In this document: positions 9,860 through 21,929 of the stretch, piece by piece | Layout of the letters: each line of letters opens with the position of its first letter | Position numbering within the stretch: position 1 is the stretch's first letter | Origin: Cephalopachus bancanus | Lineage: Eukaryota > Chordata > Mammalia > Primates > Tarsiidae | Direction: 5' to 3' | DNA: 64,000 nucleotides | Assembly: GCA_027257055.1 (NCBI GenBank) | Contig: JAPVLO010000115.1 | Coordinates: forward strand, 2,666,001 to 2,730,000 | Made by a program: the position numbers and the translations under genes | Notes under the pieces: model-generated | Database searches by the model: none | What the model saw: only the letters and a program-made list of their open reading frames with translations | Told to the model about the DNA's origin: nothing

Positions 9860-10625
9860 CTTTCAATCAGCACCAAGTCTGATTCCCTTCAAGCCATAGC
9901 TCCAACCTGTTCATTTCTCTCCATGTCTACTATCCACAGATAGACCTAGGTCTAGTTGTGGTCGTCATCATTTCTCACCTGGACTATCTTCTACTTCCAT
10001 TCAGCCTCATGCCACTCCCTTATCACCCCATAGCTTTTCCATGTTAAAAATATAAATAAGATTATGATCACTCTTGCATTAAAGCTCTTCAAGATCTTGC
10101 CATTGCTTTTGATATAAAATCCGAACTCTCTCCCATGGTCTGTCTTGAGTGATGTGGTCCCTGCCATGGCCAGGTTGTCCCCTGTTCCCTGCTTACACCG
10201 GTCTTTCTATTTTTCACTTGCCACAAGCTCTTCCCCAAATTAGGATCCTTGTACATGTGATCCCCTTGCTTGTTCTCTCTCTCCAACTTGGGAACCTGCT
10301 AAATACTTTGCCTACTGCTCTCGACTTGTCTCACCCCTTCTTGTTAACCTTAGGTCTCAGCTTAAATGCCATTTTCTGACAAAGGCTTTCCCTGGCCATG
10401 TCCACTCCCCTTCCCCCACCTCCACCCTACCTGGATTGGGTCTCCCCCCATTATACACTGCCAAAGCATCTAGCTCTTTCCATGCTGGGACTCACTGCTC
10501 ACATGCCACGACATGATCAAAGTCTGTATTTCCCACTGTAATTAAGTTTCTCTTCACAACTGAATGCTCAACACTTAGATCAGAGCCTAGCATACCGTAG
10601 GACCTCAGTGAAGTCACTGAATTTT
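9860..10625 (+). mobile_element. L2 LINE 3' portion
   Basis: Collinear with the L2 consensus: TCTCACCTGGACTATCTTCT, CTCTTCAAGATCTTG, CAGCTTAAATGCCATTTTCT, GGCTTTCCCTGGCC and AGCCTAGCATACCGTAGGAC. The longer frames here are relics of ORF2. Confidence 0.75.
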
Positions 10626-10764
10626 TGACTTCAAGTTTGATCTTACATTTGTTCCTACTCAAAATCATTTTGCTTCCATTTAATTTTTCCAACTGTCCTC
10701 ATCAAATTTTAGGATGTAATAGGATGTGATGCACTCCATCCCTCAAGCAGAAACTCAGCCCTTA

Positions 10765-10875
10765 AATTTACCATTCATTCATTCACTTATTCATTCAATA
10801 TAAAAATGTTTATGTAGTAGCTACTGTGTGCCTGGCACTGTGTGAAACACTAGGAATCCAAAGGTAAGTGTGATC
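10765..10875 (-). mobile_element. L2 3' tail fragment
   Basis: CATTCATTCACTTATTCATT, then GTAGCTACTGTGTGCCTGGC, is the antisense L2 tail. It lies tail to tail with the L2 ending at 10625. Confidence 0.65.
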
Positions 10876-11414
10876 CTCTGCCGAGACTGTCTCCTGGGGG
10901 ATGTTTGATTGTCTTTTGTCTTCAAGTGATCTTGAATACTAGATGAAAGGCCTAGAAACTAAAAATCAAAATCTGTCATTTTAAAGATGTAAACCCAAGT
11001 ATTCTCAGTGGAGGAGATTCTTCTCTCTTTTAAGGAGCTCCTTGTTTTGTAAAAAGCTCCCATTTATGGTTGACCATTTAACTATGAAAATGTAAAACAA
11101 GGACTTTTTTCTGTAGTAGAGCTTTTAGCACCAAAGAGTTAAATCATTCAGTGTGATAATTCAAAAGGTTGTTACAGACAAAGCTGCATCTCACTCAACT
11201 ACATTTCCTAGAATACTTTATTGCTAAGGATAGATTTTTAAATCACTTTATAGTTTTCATAAAAATAATGCATGTTTATTGGGAAAATTCAAATTGCAGA
11301 GAAAAGTCCAAAAAAGGTAAAAACTACTTGAAATTCCATGAATCAGAATGACCATGGTCAATAAATTGATGCGATGTCTTGCCAGCCATCTCTCCATGCA
11401 TACATGCATATAAA
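10876..11414. other. Unassigned sequence with possible L1M remnant
   Basis: About 11220-11400 ('ATAAAAATAATGCATGTTTA ... AATTGCAGAGAAAAGTCC') resembles an old L1M-type 3' region. No gene is seen. Confidence 0.3.
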
Positions 11415-11575
11415 AATAGCTGATCTTGATCAAGCACTTGCTTTATGCCAAGTACAGAGCAACATGACTTATATATTTTATAAAATATCATAGTAACCCT
11501 ACAATGTAGTCACTATTACTAACATTATCATCCTCTTTTTATAAAGAAAGAAACAAGTTACAAGCCACTAAGGAA
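11415..11575 (-). mobile_element. MIR SINE fragment
   Basis: Antisense MIR order: AAGCACTTGCTTTATGCC, AACCCTACAATGTAGTCACT, ATCATCCTCTTTTTATAAAG. Confidence 0.55.
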
Positions 11576-12000
11576 CTAGCTGTTGAAAATGAACATATTT
11601 CTATAGGTTGTGTGGGTTTACATCTCCTCCTAGAAGTTTTTCTAACCCTGCCTTGGAAGTTGTCTTTTAAAGGAAATGATGTTTGCAAAATGCTTTGCTG
11701 ACCATTAAAGGAAAAAAGATAATTTGTTTGAAATATTTTAGACAGTAGGCCCATTCCGTGCTTCGTACATTCTGTAAAATCTTGCATCCTTTGCTTTCCA
11801 CAGCCCAGTCCCTTCCAACCTCTCCTAGCATCTCATACCTCGCTTCTTTCCCTTTATCATTCAACTGATCTCTTCTGCCCCACTGTTCCCACCTCCTACC
11901 TGACCATCACATTCCCATCAATACACCTTTGCTTTTGCAGTATCCTTTATAGGAGATATCTCATCTGGCAACCTGTGCAACATTCCTTCCCAGGTCACCC
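11576..12000. other. Unassigned sequence, possible L2 fragment at right end
   Basis: About 11925-11995 (CACCTTTGCTTTTGCAGTAT ... ACATTCCTTCCCAGGTCACC) resembles sense L2. Nothing else is recognised. Confidence 0.3.
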
Positions 12001-12295
12001 TTTTTTTTTGAGCTGGAGGTCTTACTCTGTTAAACAAGCTGGAGAACAGTGGCATGATCGTGGCTCACTGTAGTCTCAACCTCCTGGGCTCCAGCGATCC
12101 TTCAGCCTCAGCCCCCTGAATAGCTGGGACTACAGTGCGCACCAACACACCTGGTTATTTTTTTTATTTTTGTAGAGACAAGGTCTTGGTATGTTGCCCA
12201 GGTTGGTCTCAAACTCCTGAGCTCAAGCAATCCTCTCATCTTGGCCTCTCAGAGTGCTGGGCTTACAAGCATGAGACATTGCATCCACCAGGCTC
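12001..12295 (-). mobile_element. AluJ-type SINE
   Basis: Antisense dimeric Alu starting with a T run and GAGCTGGAGGTCTTACTCTG. It has the AluJ diagnostics CCTCCTGGGCTCC and TTGCCCAGGTTGGTCTCAAA and lacks the lineage-type B box. Confidence 0.88.
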
Positions 12296-12424
12296 CTTTC
12301 TATTCCTTCTCCTCCTTCATGAGGCCTGACTGATCCTCAAGGATCTTTTCTTGATGCTTGGCATTCTGGGAGGTGCACAGGAAGAAAAAGAGATGTGCAA
12401 TGTAGAGATGGTGAGAGATGAGGG

Positions 12425-12590
12425 GTCTCAAGGCCATTTACAGATGAGGAAATGGAGGCTCGGAGAAGTGAAGTCAATTCCTGAGTTTATGCAGATAGCC
12501 AGTGATGGAACTAGAATTCAGACCCAGGTGTGGTTAACTCCCAAACTCTTGCTCTACCCATTATACAACACTGCCTGCTCTCCTGACTCC
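12425..12590 (-). mobile_element. MIR SINE
   Basis: Antisense MIR: TTTACAGATGAGGAAATGGA, GAATTCAGACCCAGGTGTGG and CTTGCTCTACCCATTATACA. Confidence 0.75.
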
Positions 12591-12599
12591 TTATTGAGA

Positions 12600-13640
12600 C
12601 ACAGAATCATTCTAAACATTTGTACTCCAACAAAATGGTTCTTATAAATCCTATGATAAATGTCAGGGAACCACAATACTCTGTAAACCCAGCTGGGAAA
12701 ACAATAGGTTACTAAGTAAGAGAATAAATAAATAAATGTGTCAATGCTCACAATTGCAATGTCCAATTTGAATTTGTATCATTGGGTGATGGTGAAGTCA
12801 TACAGAGTAAGTAGGCTATAAAACTCTGTATTTATTCTAACAGCCAGGTAAGGGCCCTGAGCAAACTCAATGGCCCTGAGTGAATGGAGTTAGTGTTTCA
12901 ACGTGTTTATCTTGAAGTGTAGTGAAACCTATTCATTCTATTTGTAGAATGACTAATGCTTCCGTGGAAGTATCATTTACAATATGGTGGCATTACTAAT
13001 GTGCCACATTAGAGGTGATTTGAAGTGATGAATCCAATCAGTTAAGCTCCTCTAAGTCAACTCTGGCTATCCACCTCATGCTGTGTCAGGTTTCCATTGC
13101 AGAGAGGCCATGCTAAGCAGTCCTGGCGTGTTGATCTCACCTGTGTTGTCTCCACAAATCTGCTTTAGTATAGCACTGCTGCACTGTGTATAGAAGCCAA
13201 AGTTCAAAAGCTTTAAAAAGACGGTAATAAGTCAATAAAGTCCCCTTCCTCAAATGTGGCATGGATGAAATAGAGGGAGCCCTCTGCCAGGACATCGTAC
13301 CAGAAATGAAAATTTGTGTGAGTTCTGAGTTCCAGTGTGATTCTGGATACAATGTGTCTGAGGTCAGAATAAAAACCATCTGATTACTGCTTCTGGTTTT
13401 CAGGACCACAGGAAAGAAGCCTATTTCTCATATAAGATATTTACTTTACTTGCTTATGATTGCAGATGAGCTTCTATTATATGCCAAGAACTATATTGGT
13501 AAGAAATTATCTCATACATTCCTCCATTCATGAAAGAACAAGGATTTTTAGAGATAAATATATCAACAGAAAAGGACACTCATATCTCTCAATGAACCTC
13601 TTTCCCTATCTCTCCAGTTAGTTCTCTGATACCATGCTTA
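12600..13640. other. Unassigned intergenic sequence
   Basis: No exon-like block, repeat or RNA gene is recognised. Confidence 0.35.
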
Positions 13641-13800
13641 CAACTTCCTTTTTGATTGATTTATTCACTCAACAAACATTGTTGAGTGCTTGCTTTGTGC
13701 TAGGCTCTGGACTAAACACTGGGAATGCCTTAGAGAACAAAAATGGGTAGGGGCTCTGCTCTAATGGAACACAATCAAGTCAGACATAAATCACTTTAAT
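13640..13800 (-). mobile_element. L2 3' end fragment
   Basis: TTATTCACTCAACAAACATT, GAGTGCTTGCTTTGTGCTAG and CACTGGGAATGCCTTAGAGA follow the antisense L2 3' end in order. Confidence 0.7.
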
Positions 13801-13827
13801 TCTAGTTTTCCTAAATAAGATGATTCT

Positions 13828-14103
13828 AGCCAGGCATGGTGGCTCATACTTGTAATCTCAGCATTTTATGAGACTGAGGCAGGAAGATTGCTTGAGACCA
13901 GGAGTTTGAGATTTGCAACATAGCAAGTCTCTCATTTTTACAAAAAAAATAAAAAACTTAGCCTGACGTGGTGTATGTCTGTAGTCCCAGCTACTAGGAA
14001 GGCTGAGGCTTAAGGATTGCCTGAGCCCAGGAGGTCAAGGCTGCCGTCATCCATGATCATGCCACTGCACTCTAGCCTGGGACAGAGTGAGACTCCTACT
14101 TGT
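13828..14103 (+). mobile_element. AluJ-type SINE
   Basis: Dimeric Alu, diverged, AGCCAGGCATGGTGGCTCAT to GACAGAGTGAGACTCC. Its tail has become a GATA microsatellite. Confidence 0.88.
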
Positions 14104-14160
14104 AGATAGATAGATAGATAGACGGATAGATAGATAGACGGATAGATAGATAGATAGATA
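14104..14160. repeat. (GATA)n microsatellite with GACG interruptions
   Basis: GATA tetranucleotides broken twice by GACG. It grew in the 3' tail of the preceding Alu. Confidence 0.95.
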
Positions 14161-14210
14161 AACTCAAAATGCTCCCTTTATTCTTCTGATAGCAATGGTT
14201 GAGCTAAACT

Positions 14211-14507
14211 TTTTTTTTTTTTTTTTTGAGTTGGAGTCTCACTCTGTCACCCAGGTTAGAGTGCAGTGACACGCTCACAGCCACTGCAGCCTTGACCTGC
14301 TGGGCTCAAGTAATCCTTCTGCCTCAATCTTCCAAGTAACTGGAACTACAAATGCATGCCATCACACCTGGCTAATTTTTGTGGTTTATTGTAGAGACGA
14401 AGTCTCACCAAGTTGCCCAGGCTAGTCTTGAATCCCTGGGCTCAGGCAATTCTCTTGCCTCAGCCTCCCAAAGTGCTGGGATTATAGGCTGAGCCACTGC
14501 ACTTGGC
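14211..14507 (-). mobile_element. Alu, lineage-type subfamily (older copy)
   Basis: Antisense Alu beginning TTTTGAGTTGGAGTCTCAC, with the GGTTTATTGTAGAG linker and ATTATAGGCTGAGCC diagnostics. The B-box hairpin is decayed. Target duplication TGAGCTAAACTTTT occurs at 14200-14213 and again from 14508. Confidence 0.9.
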
Positions 14508-14519
14508 TGAGCTAAACTT

Positions 14520-15650
14520 TTTTAAATGAAAATATTTTCCCTCTTTCATTCATCTCATCATTACATGCCTGGAATTTATTTTTGAGGTCATAACCAACAT
14601 CAGGTAAATAGATATATTCATGCCTTCCTTGTCATTTTTGTCATTTTATGTCATTTTTGACATAACCACAAACAAATTGGAGTAACCAGAGGTACCCAGA
14701 CACCCAAGCACCCACACCTGCATTAGTCCCTGAAGGATTTAGCACCTGGAGTGCTGGTAGTTACCACTGACTCACAAACAAGTCATGTCTTCATCTAACT
14801 GTGATAGTTCACCTTGAAGACCCCAACAGTTCTGGAACTACAAAGATGTCATGAACAATTTCATCAACAGGCTAATGCCCTGCAGTTAAATGAACATAGC
14901 AAAACAGATTATATGCTGAGTGGTTTCTAGCTTCTACCCTCAGAGATTCTTAGTAGCTATAAGAAGGAGCTAATTAGGTTCTTTTGTTTTCTTCACAGCA
15001 CAGGAGGACAAATACACTGAGAGAAACTCATTCCTCATTCACACTTGATTGTTCTTACTCCTTACAATTGAAAGGAAGGACTAAACACAAGTTAACAGTA
15101 GTAGGGGTATCTGTGAGTGTGAGGCAGCAACAAATGTGGTTTTCTTGGCCATAAAGACACACCAGTCCCTGCAGTCTACTGAGGTTAGGTTGTCCAGAAG
15201 ACTTCTGGAAGAAGAGCTCTGGGCATGGCTAGAGCTAGAGTGGCCCTCCTTCCCTCTCTCTCTCTCTTTGTCTTTCTTAACATTTCCAGAATTCCTCGTA
15301 GTTAGACTACTCACAAGAAACTCCAAAGCTGAAGTACTCTTCAAATGAAGGTTCTACGGAGTAGAAGCTCATGCCAAGCCTCTTCAGAAAAACACTGGCT
15401 TCTCTCATGCCAAGCCCATTTGCATTTTGGCAGGGACATCAACTCTCATCCAAGCAGTTGTGGACAGAGCTCTAGAGCTACTTCCACTCAAACCACATGG
15501 CACAATTCAAAACTACTGATACAGGAATGAAATGGCTCATGTCACTTTCCTGATGAGATGTGTATGTCCACAGTGGACACCACAGGCTTACTGGACTCCA
15601 CTGTGACAAGCCCAGCTCACAAAGTGAGGGCCAGCTTTCCCCACACAAGG
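14520..15650. other. Unassigned intergenic sequence
   Basis: Unique-looking DNA with no supported gene. Short overlapping frames between 15080 and 15680 have no conserved features. Confidence 0.35.
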
Positions 15651-15654
15651 CATT

Positions 15655-16215
15655 TCTTGATTCATTTATCTCCCCAAGCACTCATTGTACTTTTACTGAC
15701 AATCTACCACATAGCAGGCTTTGTGAAAAGTGTGCTAGACACAATGGTGAGCAGCAGACCCATTCCTGCTGACATAGATGGTACAAGATAGTGGGAGGAG
15801 GGTCAAAACCAAATAACCACACTGTATAAGAAGGGACATGGGTGAGTGAAAACACAGAACCAGGGGCAGGGAGGGAAGACTGTGCTGACAAATAGGTGCC
15901 TGGGGTAAGATCTGAAAAATGAATAGGAAGGAGCTCATGAAGTGAGAGTAAAATCTGGGTGAGGATGAGTGAGGGTGGAGGAAGTCTTCTAGGAAAAAAG
16001 AACAGTGCGTACAGAGACCCCAGCAACATGAGGACACATGGTGGTAACAATGAGAACTAAGGCCAATGTGTTAGACACAGAAATTAAGGGGGGGATGGGC
16101 CTGGAGAAGGGGCAGGACACCCCAGGGCTTTGTAGGTCACAGGTAGTATTCTGGAAGTATCCTAATGTAGCATCAGAAGCATGTCAGAGCTGTTTGCTTG
16201 ACTCTCCCGGGCCTC
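15655..16215 (-). mobile_element. L2 LINE 3' portion
   Basis: Antisense L2 from the tail (ACTGACAATCTACCACATAG) through AAGTCTTCTAGGAAAAAAGAA to GGGCTTTGTAGGTCACAGGT. The frames on both strands here are LINE relics. Confidence 0.6.
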
Positions 16216-16599
16216 AGGCAGTCGCCTCCATAGTGAGGAGTAAGGCTGGAGGTGAGAGAGGGGGTACTTAGGGGAAGGAGGTAGGAAGATGGATAGAAGA
16301 GCTTGTCCTTACTCATAGGATAAGCTCTTCTTCAGCATTCCAGGAGCACCAGCCCTATCTTACCTGTGACCTCTACCCAAGGCCAGGCTAGGACCACTCT
16401 GCCACGCAGACCCAACACCTGATGCTCCCAAGGCCTTGCATAGCTCTCATGAGATGCTACAGACTAATAACTGTAGGGACCCAGGTCCAACTGCCCTACC
16501 CCACCCCCGCCGCATACCTGCTTATAGGAAAGGCAAGAGTGAGAAGGAATGTGAGAGGAACTGGGGAGGCATGTCTGGGCTGCACAGGACCAACAGGAG

Positions 16600-16840
16600 G
16601 ACTGAGACCCACATGCTACTTTCACCCTTCTAGGAGATGTTGGATGTCACTTCCCCTTGGGGGACCCTTCCATGACTCCTAGATGGCAAGACATGGAAAA
16701 TCTCAAGGCACCTGAAATTATATTTCTGTAACATAGGGTACGGGTGGGAACATGTCTGTCCAACTCTTTTCTGTAGTGTTTGGCACATACTAGTGCATAG
16801 TCTACTCACAGTAAGTGTTTGTTAATTGAGTTATAATGCA
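16600..16840 (+). mobile_element. L2 3' end fragment (weak)
   Basis: CTTCCATGACTCC, then GTTTGGCACATACTAGTGCA and CAGTAAGTGTTTGTTAATTG, fit the sense L2 end. Confidence 0.4.
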
Positions 16841-17184
16841 AAACATAAAAAAGACAATTTTATTTTATCTTAATACCTTGAGGGAAAAATCTGGGAGGAA
16901 CACTCCAAGTTAACAGTGAAAACAATCCCATTTCTTGTGCTCAGAATTGGGGTAGGTGAATTCATCATGAATGTTTTAAACAGGTAGAGAAGTCTTGGAC
17001 TAGACAGGGGCTCCTGCAGACTTTGCTTTTATTTACTTATAAGACATTGATTTTGGTTTGGGGTTTTTAAAAAAATAATTATAGGGAACTTACTAATTTT
17101 GTTCAAGTCAGTGCTTTGGTAAAGGTTGACAAGTTCTCCACAGACAAGTTTTCACTATGGAGACGGGTCTCTTGGTCCTTTGTA

Positions 17185-17230
<46 letters not shown>

Positions 17231-18944
17231 CACATGTGTGTATTTTTGTATCTGTGTGTCTATGTAGGAGGTCTCCTCTCTAGTGACCTAAGAAGGGCCT
17301 AGCTCTGGCTCACTGGTCAGAAGTCAGCAGATTTCGTCAGCAGATTTCGTCTAAGGCTGTAAGGTAAATTTTGTTGATTTTCCCTAATGAAACACTGGAG
17401 AGATCCTTTTACTCACCTCTGAACCTGGAGGGAAATTCTTGCTGTGGAGTCATTTAAATAACAGTAGAGGGGAAGAATCCCAATTTAATGGGATTGTCCT
17501 TCAAAAGAAAAGAAATGTGCTCACTCATTCACTCTTTCCATGCAGTTGGACCTGGGGACTGAACCTAGGTTGGAGCTGGGTCTCCCTCACCCTCATGGCA
17601 TGGGAAAGGGGCCATGGTGGTCTGCCTGCTGTCAGTGTCTCCCAGCTCACCTGGAAGCTGGGACTCTCTCCTGGCCCTCTGTAGGGTGGGACCTCAGAGC
17701 TGTGTGCAGAGCTCTTTGTGCTTCTGCACATGTACATTTTTCTGGTGAGAAGACCCTTTGCCTAAGGGATTATGGCTAAGGGATTATGATCCCCAAGAAG
17801 CTAACCCAGCTAAGCATGGCCTCATTCCTGTCCCATCATTTCACACCCCCACAGAGAGAGTGGCACACAGGGTCCACTGAGTTTATGAATGTAAGTGACA
17901 GAATAGAAAACTTCCTGCGGGGTTAGATGATGGCTGTGCCTGGGAGATGACCTGCTCTCTTTGAAGCAGAATCCACAGCTAAGAGTTCTCTACCCTCAGG
18001 CCAGGGCTCCTGCCCTGTTCAGCCAGAAAGCTTCGGGATTCTAGTACTAGGAGAGCATCTTCAGTGTCCCGCAATCTGCCTTGTCCCAGGCGGCACAGTG
18101 GACCTTGATTCTGCTAGAAAATTGACAACTGAGGTAGAATTGGCGAGAAAGGCAGTGGGCGTGGGGTGGGTAGTTGAGGATCTGCCACTGCTCTTTCAGG
18201 GCCGGGGGGTGGGATGAACAGAATCCTTCCCATTCCTCTCCTATGAACTCACAGCCTCCAGCCTGGGACTCTTATCAGAGGAGCCTTCCAATTTGATCCA
18301 GGACAAGAAAATAACATGGTGAAGTGAAACAAAGCATCAAGATAGGAAAGGGAAGACTTGGAATCCATGGGACAAGCATGAGGAGGGCTCTGCTTGGCAG
18401 AGAAGAGGCTGCAGGTTGGGTGGGGGTGGAATCAGAAAAGGGGTGTTCAGAGTCAGCAAGAGGGAAAGGAGTTGGAGTCTGTGAGGGTGACGGGAAGGCT
18501 GGAGTACCTGGCAGAGATAGAAGTCTCAGGCTTTGGGCTGGGAGCTCTTTGGGTTGAAGAAGGAAAGGGTCTGGCAGTTTGAGCCCATGGGCAGTCGCCT
18601 AGGTTTCCTGAGGAAGGAAGAAGGCCCAGGAGTCTGGACAGAGTGCATAGTATTAAACTAGAAGTCCGGCATTTTAGATCGTGTCCAGGAAAGTGACAGA
18701 GATTAAACCAGACAATCCAGTGTAAGTTTCTATCATGTTCATTTCAGAGTCTCTTCATCTTAATTTCTTATCATTTCCTAGTTAGCAGATACTTGAGTCA
18801 ATTCAGCTCTTAGTTTCTCCCTCAGTAAATATTGAATATTTAATAGTGAAAGATCCCTGTCCTGTGAGGAATTCTTCGGTCTTTATAAGCTCACCCTCCA
18901 TCTGTTTCTAAGTAAAGATATGCATAGGCTGGGTACATGCATAT

Positions 18945-18948
<4 letters not shown>
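16841..18948. other. Mostly unassigned intergenic sequence
   Basis: Contains the GT array listed separately and a perfect 13-base tandem duplication (GTCAGCAGATTTC) at 17323-17348. Short frames at 17440-17780 and 18320-18580 have no domain, start context or splice support. Confidence 0.35.
17187..17227. repeat. (GT)n microsatellite
   Basis: Nearly pure GT run after TATGC. Confidence 0.95.
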
Positions 18949-18999
<51 letters not shown>

Positions 19000-19039
19000 G
19001 GGGTAGTGGTGGTAGTGTGTGTAGGGGGTAGTGGTGGTA
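18949..19039. repeat. (GT)n array plus two 25-bp G-rich units
   Basis: A GT run to about 18997 passes into two copies (period 25) of a unit containing TAGGGGGTAGTGGTGGTA. Confidence 0.95.
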
Positions 19040-19169
19040 TCTCCATACAAATCATTTCTTTTGTCTTTCTCACTTCTCTCTTCTCTCCATCTTCCCTGCT
19101 GCCCCCAGCTCACAGCACCATCCTCTCTGTCTGGAGGGTCTACAAGCCTCCTCCATCCCTTCCTAACAC

Positions 19170-19755
19170 TTATAATTTGCCTTCCACACAGTAGACAGAG
19201 CAATATTTTCAAAGTGCGAATACAATCTTGTCAAATTCCCATCACCTCCCAGATTCAAACTCTTTGAAAAGTTTCCCATGCCTTTTAGAATAAAGGGTGT
19301 TCTTTACCACTCTTGAGTTTTCCAGCCTGCATTCTACTTCTCTCCTCCATGTCCTATGACCCGATATATTGGTCTTCTCTTGGTTCCTTGCAGGGCATAT
19401 TCTCCCTCCCTTGGTCTACGCACTCCTTCTTTCTCTTCCCACGCGTCCTCAGCTTTCAGATCTCAGCATTGCTTCCTTAAGAAAGCCCTTCAGGATCCCT
19501 CAGTCTCGAGTGGCTCCTCCCTTCTAGTTTCCTATGGAACTTGTTTCTTTTTTCAGAGCACTTGTCTCGCTTGGCTATTATATACTCAGTATGGTGATTA
19601 TTTGATCAGAGGTTGTCTCCCTCACTAAACTGTAAGCTTTATGAAGTTGGATATGCCTATTGATATTCACCAGTGTACCCCTGGAAGCTAGCATGGGGCT
19701 TGGTCCCCAGCAGGCACTTGAGAAATATATGTTAAATGTATAAATGAATGAGGAC
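19170..19755 (+). mobile_element. L2 LINE 3' portion
   Basis: Sense L2 in order: AGTAGACAGAGCAATATTTT, AAGTTTCCCATGCC, TTAAGAAAGCCCTTCAGGAT, TAAACTGTAAGCTTTATGAA and AAATATATGTTAAATG, then the ATAAATGAATGAG tail. Confidence 0.78.
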
Positions 19756-20690
19756 CTCTGATAACCACTTATTTATTCATTTATGTACCCAACAAAAAAA
19801 ATTTTTTTTTTGAGTTGGAGTCTCACTCTGTCACCCAGACTGGAGTGCAGTGGCCGCTCCCGGCCATCACAGCCTCGACGTGCTGGGCTCCGGTGATCCT
19901 TCCACCTCGGCTTTCCAAGTAGCTGGAACTACAGGCACGTGCTACTACGCCCAGCTAATTTTTGATTTATTGTAGAGATGAGGTCTCGCCAAGTTGCCCA
20001 GGTGGGTCTCGAATCCGCGGGCTCAGACAATCCGTTCACCTCACCCACCGCAAAGGTGCGGGATTACAGGCTGAGCCATCGAGCCCGACTCCAGCAAAAA
20101 TTTTACTGAGGGCCTACTATGTGTCAGACACTGAGCTAGGAGTGGTGAATTCCATAGTAAACACAACAAGCAAGAAGTCTGTCTTCAAGGAACTTACAAA
20201 ACAATGAGAAAAATATATAAACCTTCGTTAGAGAAGTGGCATTTGTGATGATATTCAAAGTAAAGAGTAGAAGTCAGTGAGGTCAAGAAAGGAAGGGAAA
20301 GAATTGTAGGAAAAGAACACAGCATACAGGGAGGCTGGAGGTAGGAAAAAGTTTGAAGAGTTCAAGAAATGGAAGAAAGTTAGCATGGCTGAAGGGAATG
20401 GATAAGCAAAGGGGACACAGTGAGAGATGAGGTTGGAGAGAGTTAGGGCCACTCCCTACAGGATTCAGAATCCAGAGAGGACTTTGCATTTGCTCCTATG
20501 GGAAATCACTGGAAGGTGTGAGTGGGATAGGGTTGAAGTGGTCACCTGTTCTTGTTGGTGACTGGGTCAGGAGTGGATTACAAAAGGCAAAGACAGAGGT
20601 TAGTTAGGAGGCTAATGCAGTTGTCTAGGCAAGAGAATGGTCACTTGCTTTAGACCTGTATGGTGAGTGTAGAGATGGACAGGAAGGCAA
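19756..20690 (-). mobile_element. L2 LINE 3' portion, split by an Alu
   Basis: Starts with the antisense tail (ATTTATTCATTTATG), resumes after the Alu with TTTACTGAGGGCCTACTATG, and continues through GGACTTTGCATTTGCTCCTA and GGAGGCTAATGCAGTTGTCT. It is tail to tail with the preceding L2. Confidence 0.75.
19802..20091 (-). mobile_element. Alu, lineage-type subfamily
   Basis: Antisense copy with GGCCGCTCCCGGCC (right-arm palindrome), a GATTTATTGTAGAG linker and GTCTCGAATCCGCGGGCTC, which on the sense strand is GCGGA-TTCGAGA-CCCAC. It is flanked by CAACAAAAAAAATTTT and CAGCAAAAATTTT duplications and still retains many CpGs, so it is fairly young. Confidence 0.92.
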
Positions 20691-20944
20691 ATTAAAGAAA
20701 AATGTTCAAAGTAGGATTGAAAGGACTAAATGGCAAAGTGCCATGCAGAGATGAAAATAATCAGAGGAAGAGTAGGTTTGGTAGCAAAGACCAAGACCTC
20801 TGTTGCAGATGTTTAATTGGAAATGTCTATGAGATATCCAAGCAGTTATAAGTAGACAGCATACATCTAGAGCTCAGGGAGTGGTCTGAAATAGAGATGT
20901 AAATTTCAGAAACTGTCATTGTAAAGATGTTGTGTAAAGCCATG

Positions 20945-21425
20945 CATATCAAGTAGCTTTTGCTGCGTAACAAACTGTCCTAAAACTTAGTGTCTTCAAA
21001 CAATGGCTATTTATTAGCTCACAGTTCTGTGAGTTGGCAGGTTGGCTTGGGGATTAACTGAGTGGTTTGTCTGCTGATCTCTTCTGGGTGAGAATGGTCT
21101 AGAATAGCCCCACTCATGAGTTTGTTAGGCTCATGACCACAGCATCTCAGTTCTCCTCCATGTGGTCTCTCCAACAGGCTGGTTCAGGCTCACATACAAG
21201 ATGGTTTCAGTGTTGAAGCACAGCAAGAGAGGGCGAGCACCAGTGCACAAATGTTTTTCAAATCTTTGCATCACTTTTGTTTGTTTCCTATTGGCCAAAT
21301 CAAGCCCTGAAAACCGGAGAAATGAATTCTACTTCATAATAAGAGGAATGCCAAAGTTATGTTGCAAAGGGGCAAGTGTATGAGGAAAGGAGGGATTTGC
21401 AACTGCTCTGTAATCTACCACACCG
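20945..21425 (-). mobile_element. Old LTR-like repeat (MLT1-type candidate)
   Basis: Begins CTTTTGCTGCGTAACAAACT and CTAAAACTTAGTG...TTATTAGCTCACAGTTCTGTG and ends TGTAATCTACCACACC. This is a common antisense arrangement of old MaLR-like repeats. Family tentative. Confidence 0.4.
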
Positions 21426-21929
21426 TAGTACTGAGGTGAGCTCAGGGAAAGAGTATAAATTCAGGGGAATAATATAAACATAGCCCTTCCTTCCGCTAGC
21501 TCAGACTCAGAGATCTGCTCATATGGGAGAGCCAGGCTCTGACCACTGCCCCTGCATCCCAGCTCCATGGGAAGACAAAGAAGAGGATGTGTCTTCATCC
21601 TAGTGGCCCCACGATTGACCCCTGCTCTGGCGCTCAGAGCTCCCTATCAGTGGACAACTTAGAAGGTACTGGTTGGTTGGTGTTTGCTGCCCTCAATAGG
21701 GGACAGATCCTTGAGCTGCCTGTGTCCCAGATGTCAGCAAAACTTGTCTACTGCCCACCAAATATGCCATAAAAGAACTCAAATCAAACCACCTCTCAGG
21801 AGGTGATCTTTGAAACTGAGCTGTAACCCAGCCTTAAAAGCCACACATATGTGGCTGTAGCCTCAGCCCTTGGATTTATTTACCCTCAGGTTTATGTGTA
21901 TTTCCTTAATCATCCTTACTGTTTTTTTA

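Noticed and set aside
18883..19212. His-Thr repeat proteins on the minus strand
   Set aside because: Translation of the GT/AC microsatellite.
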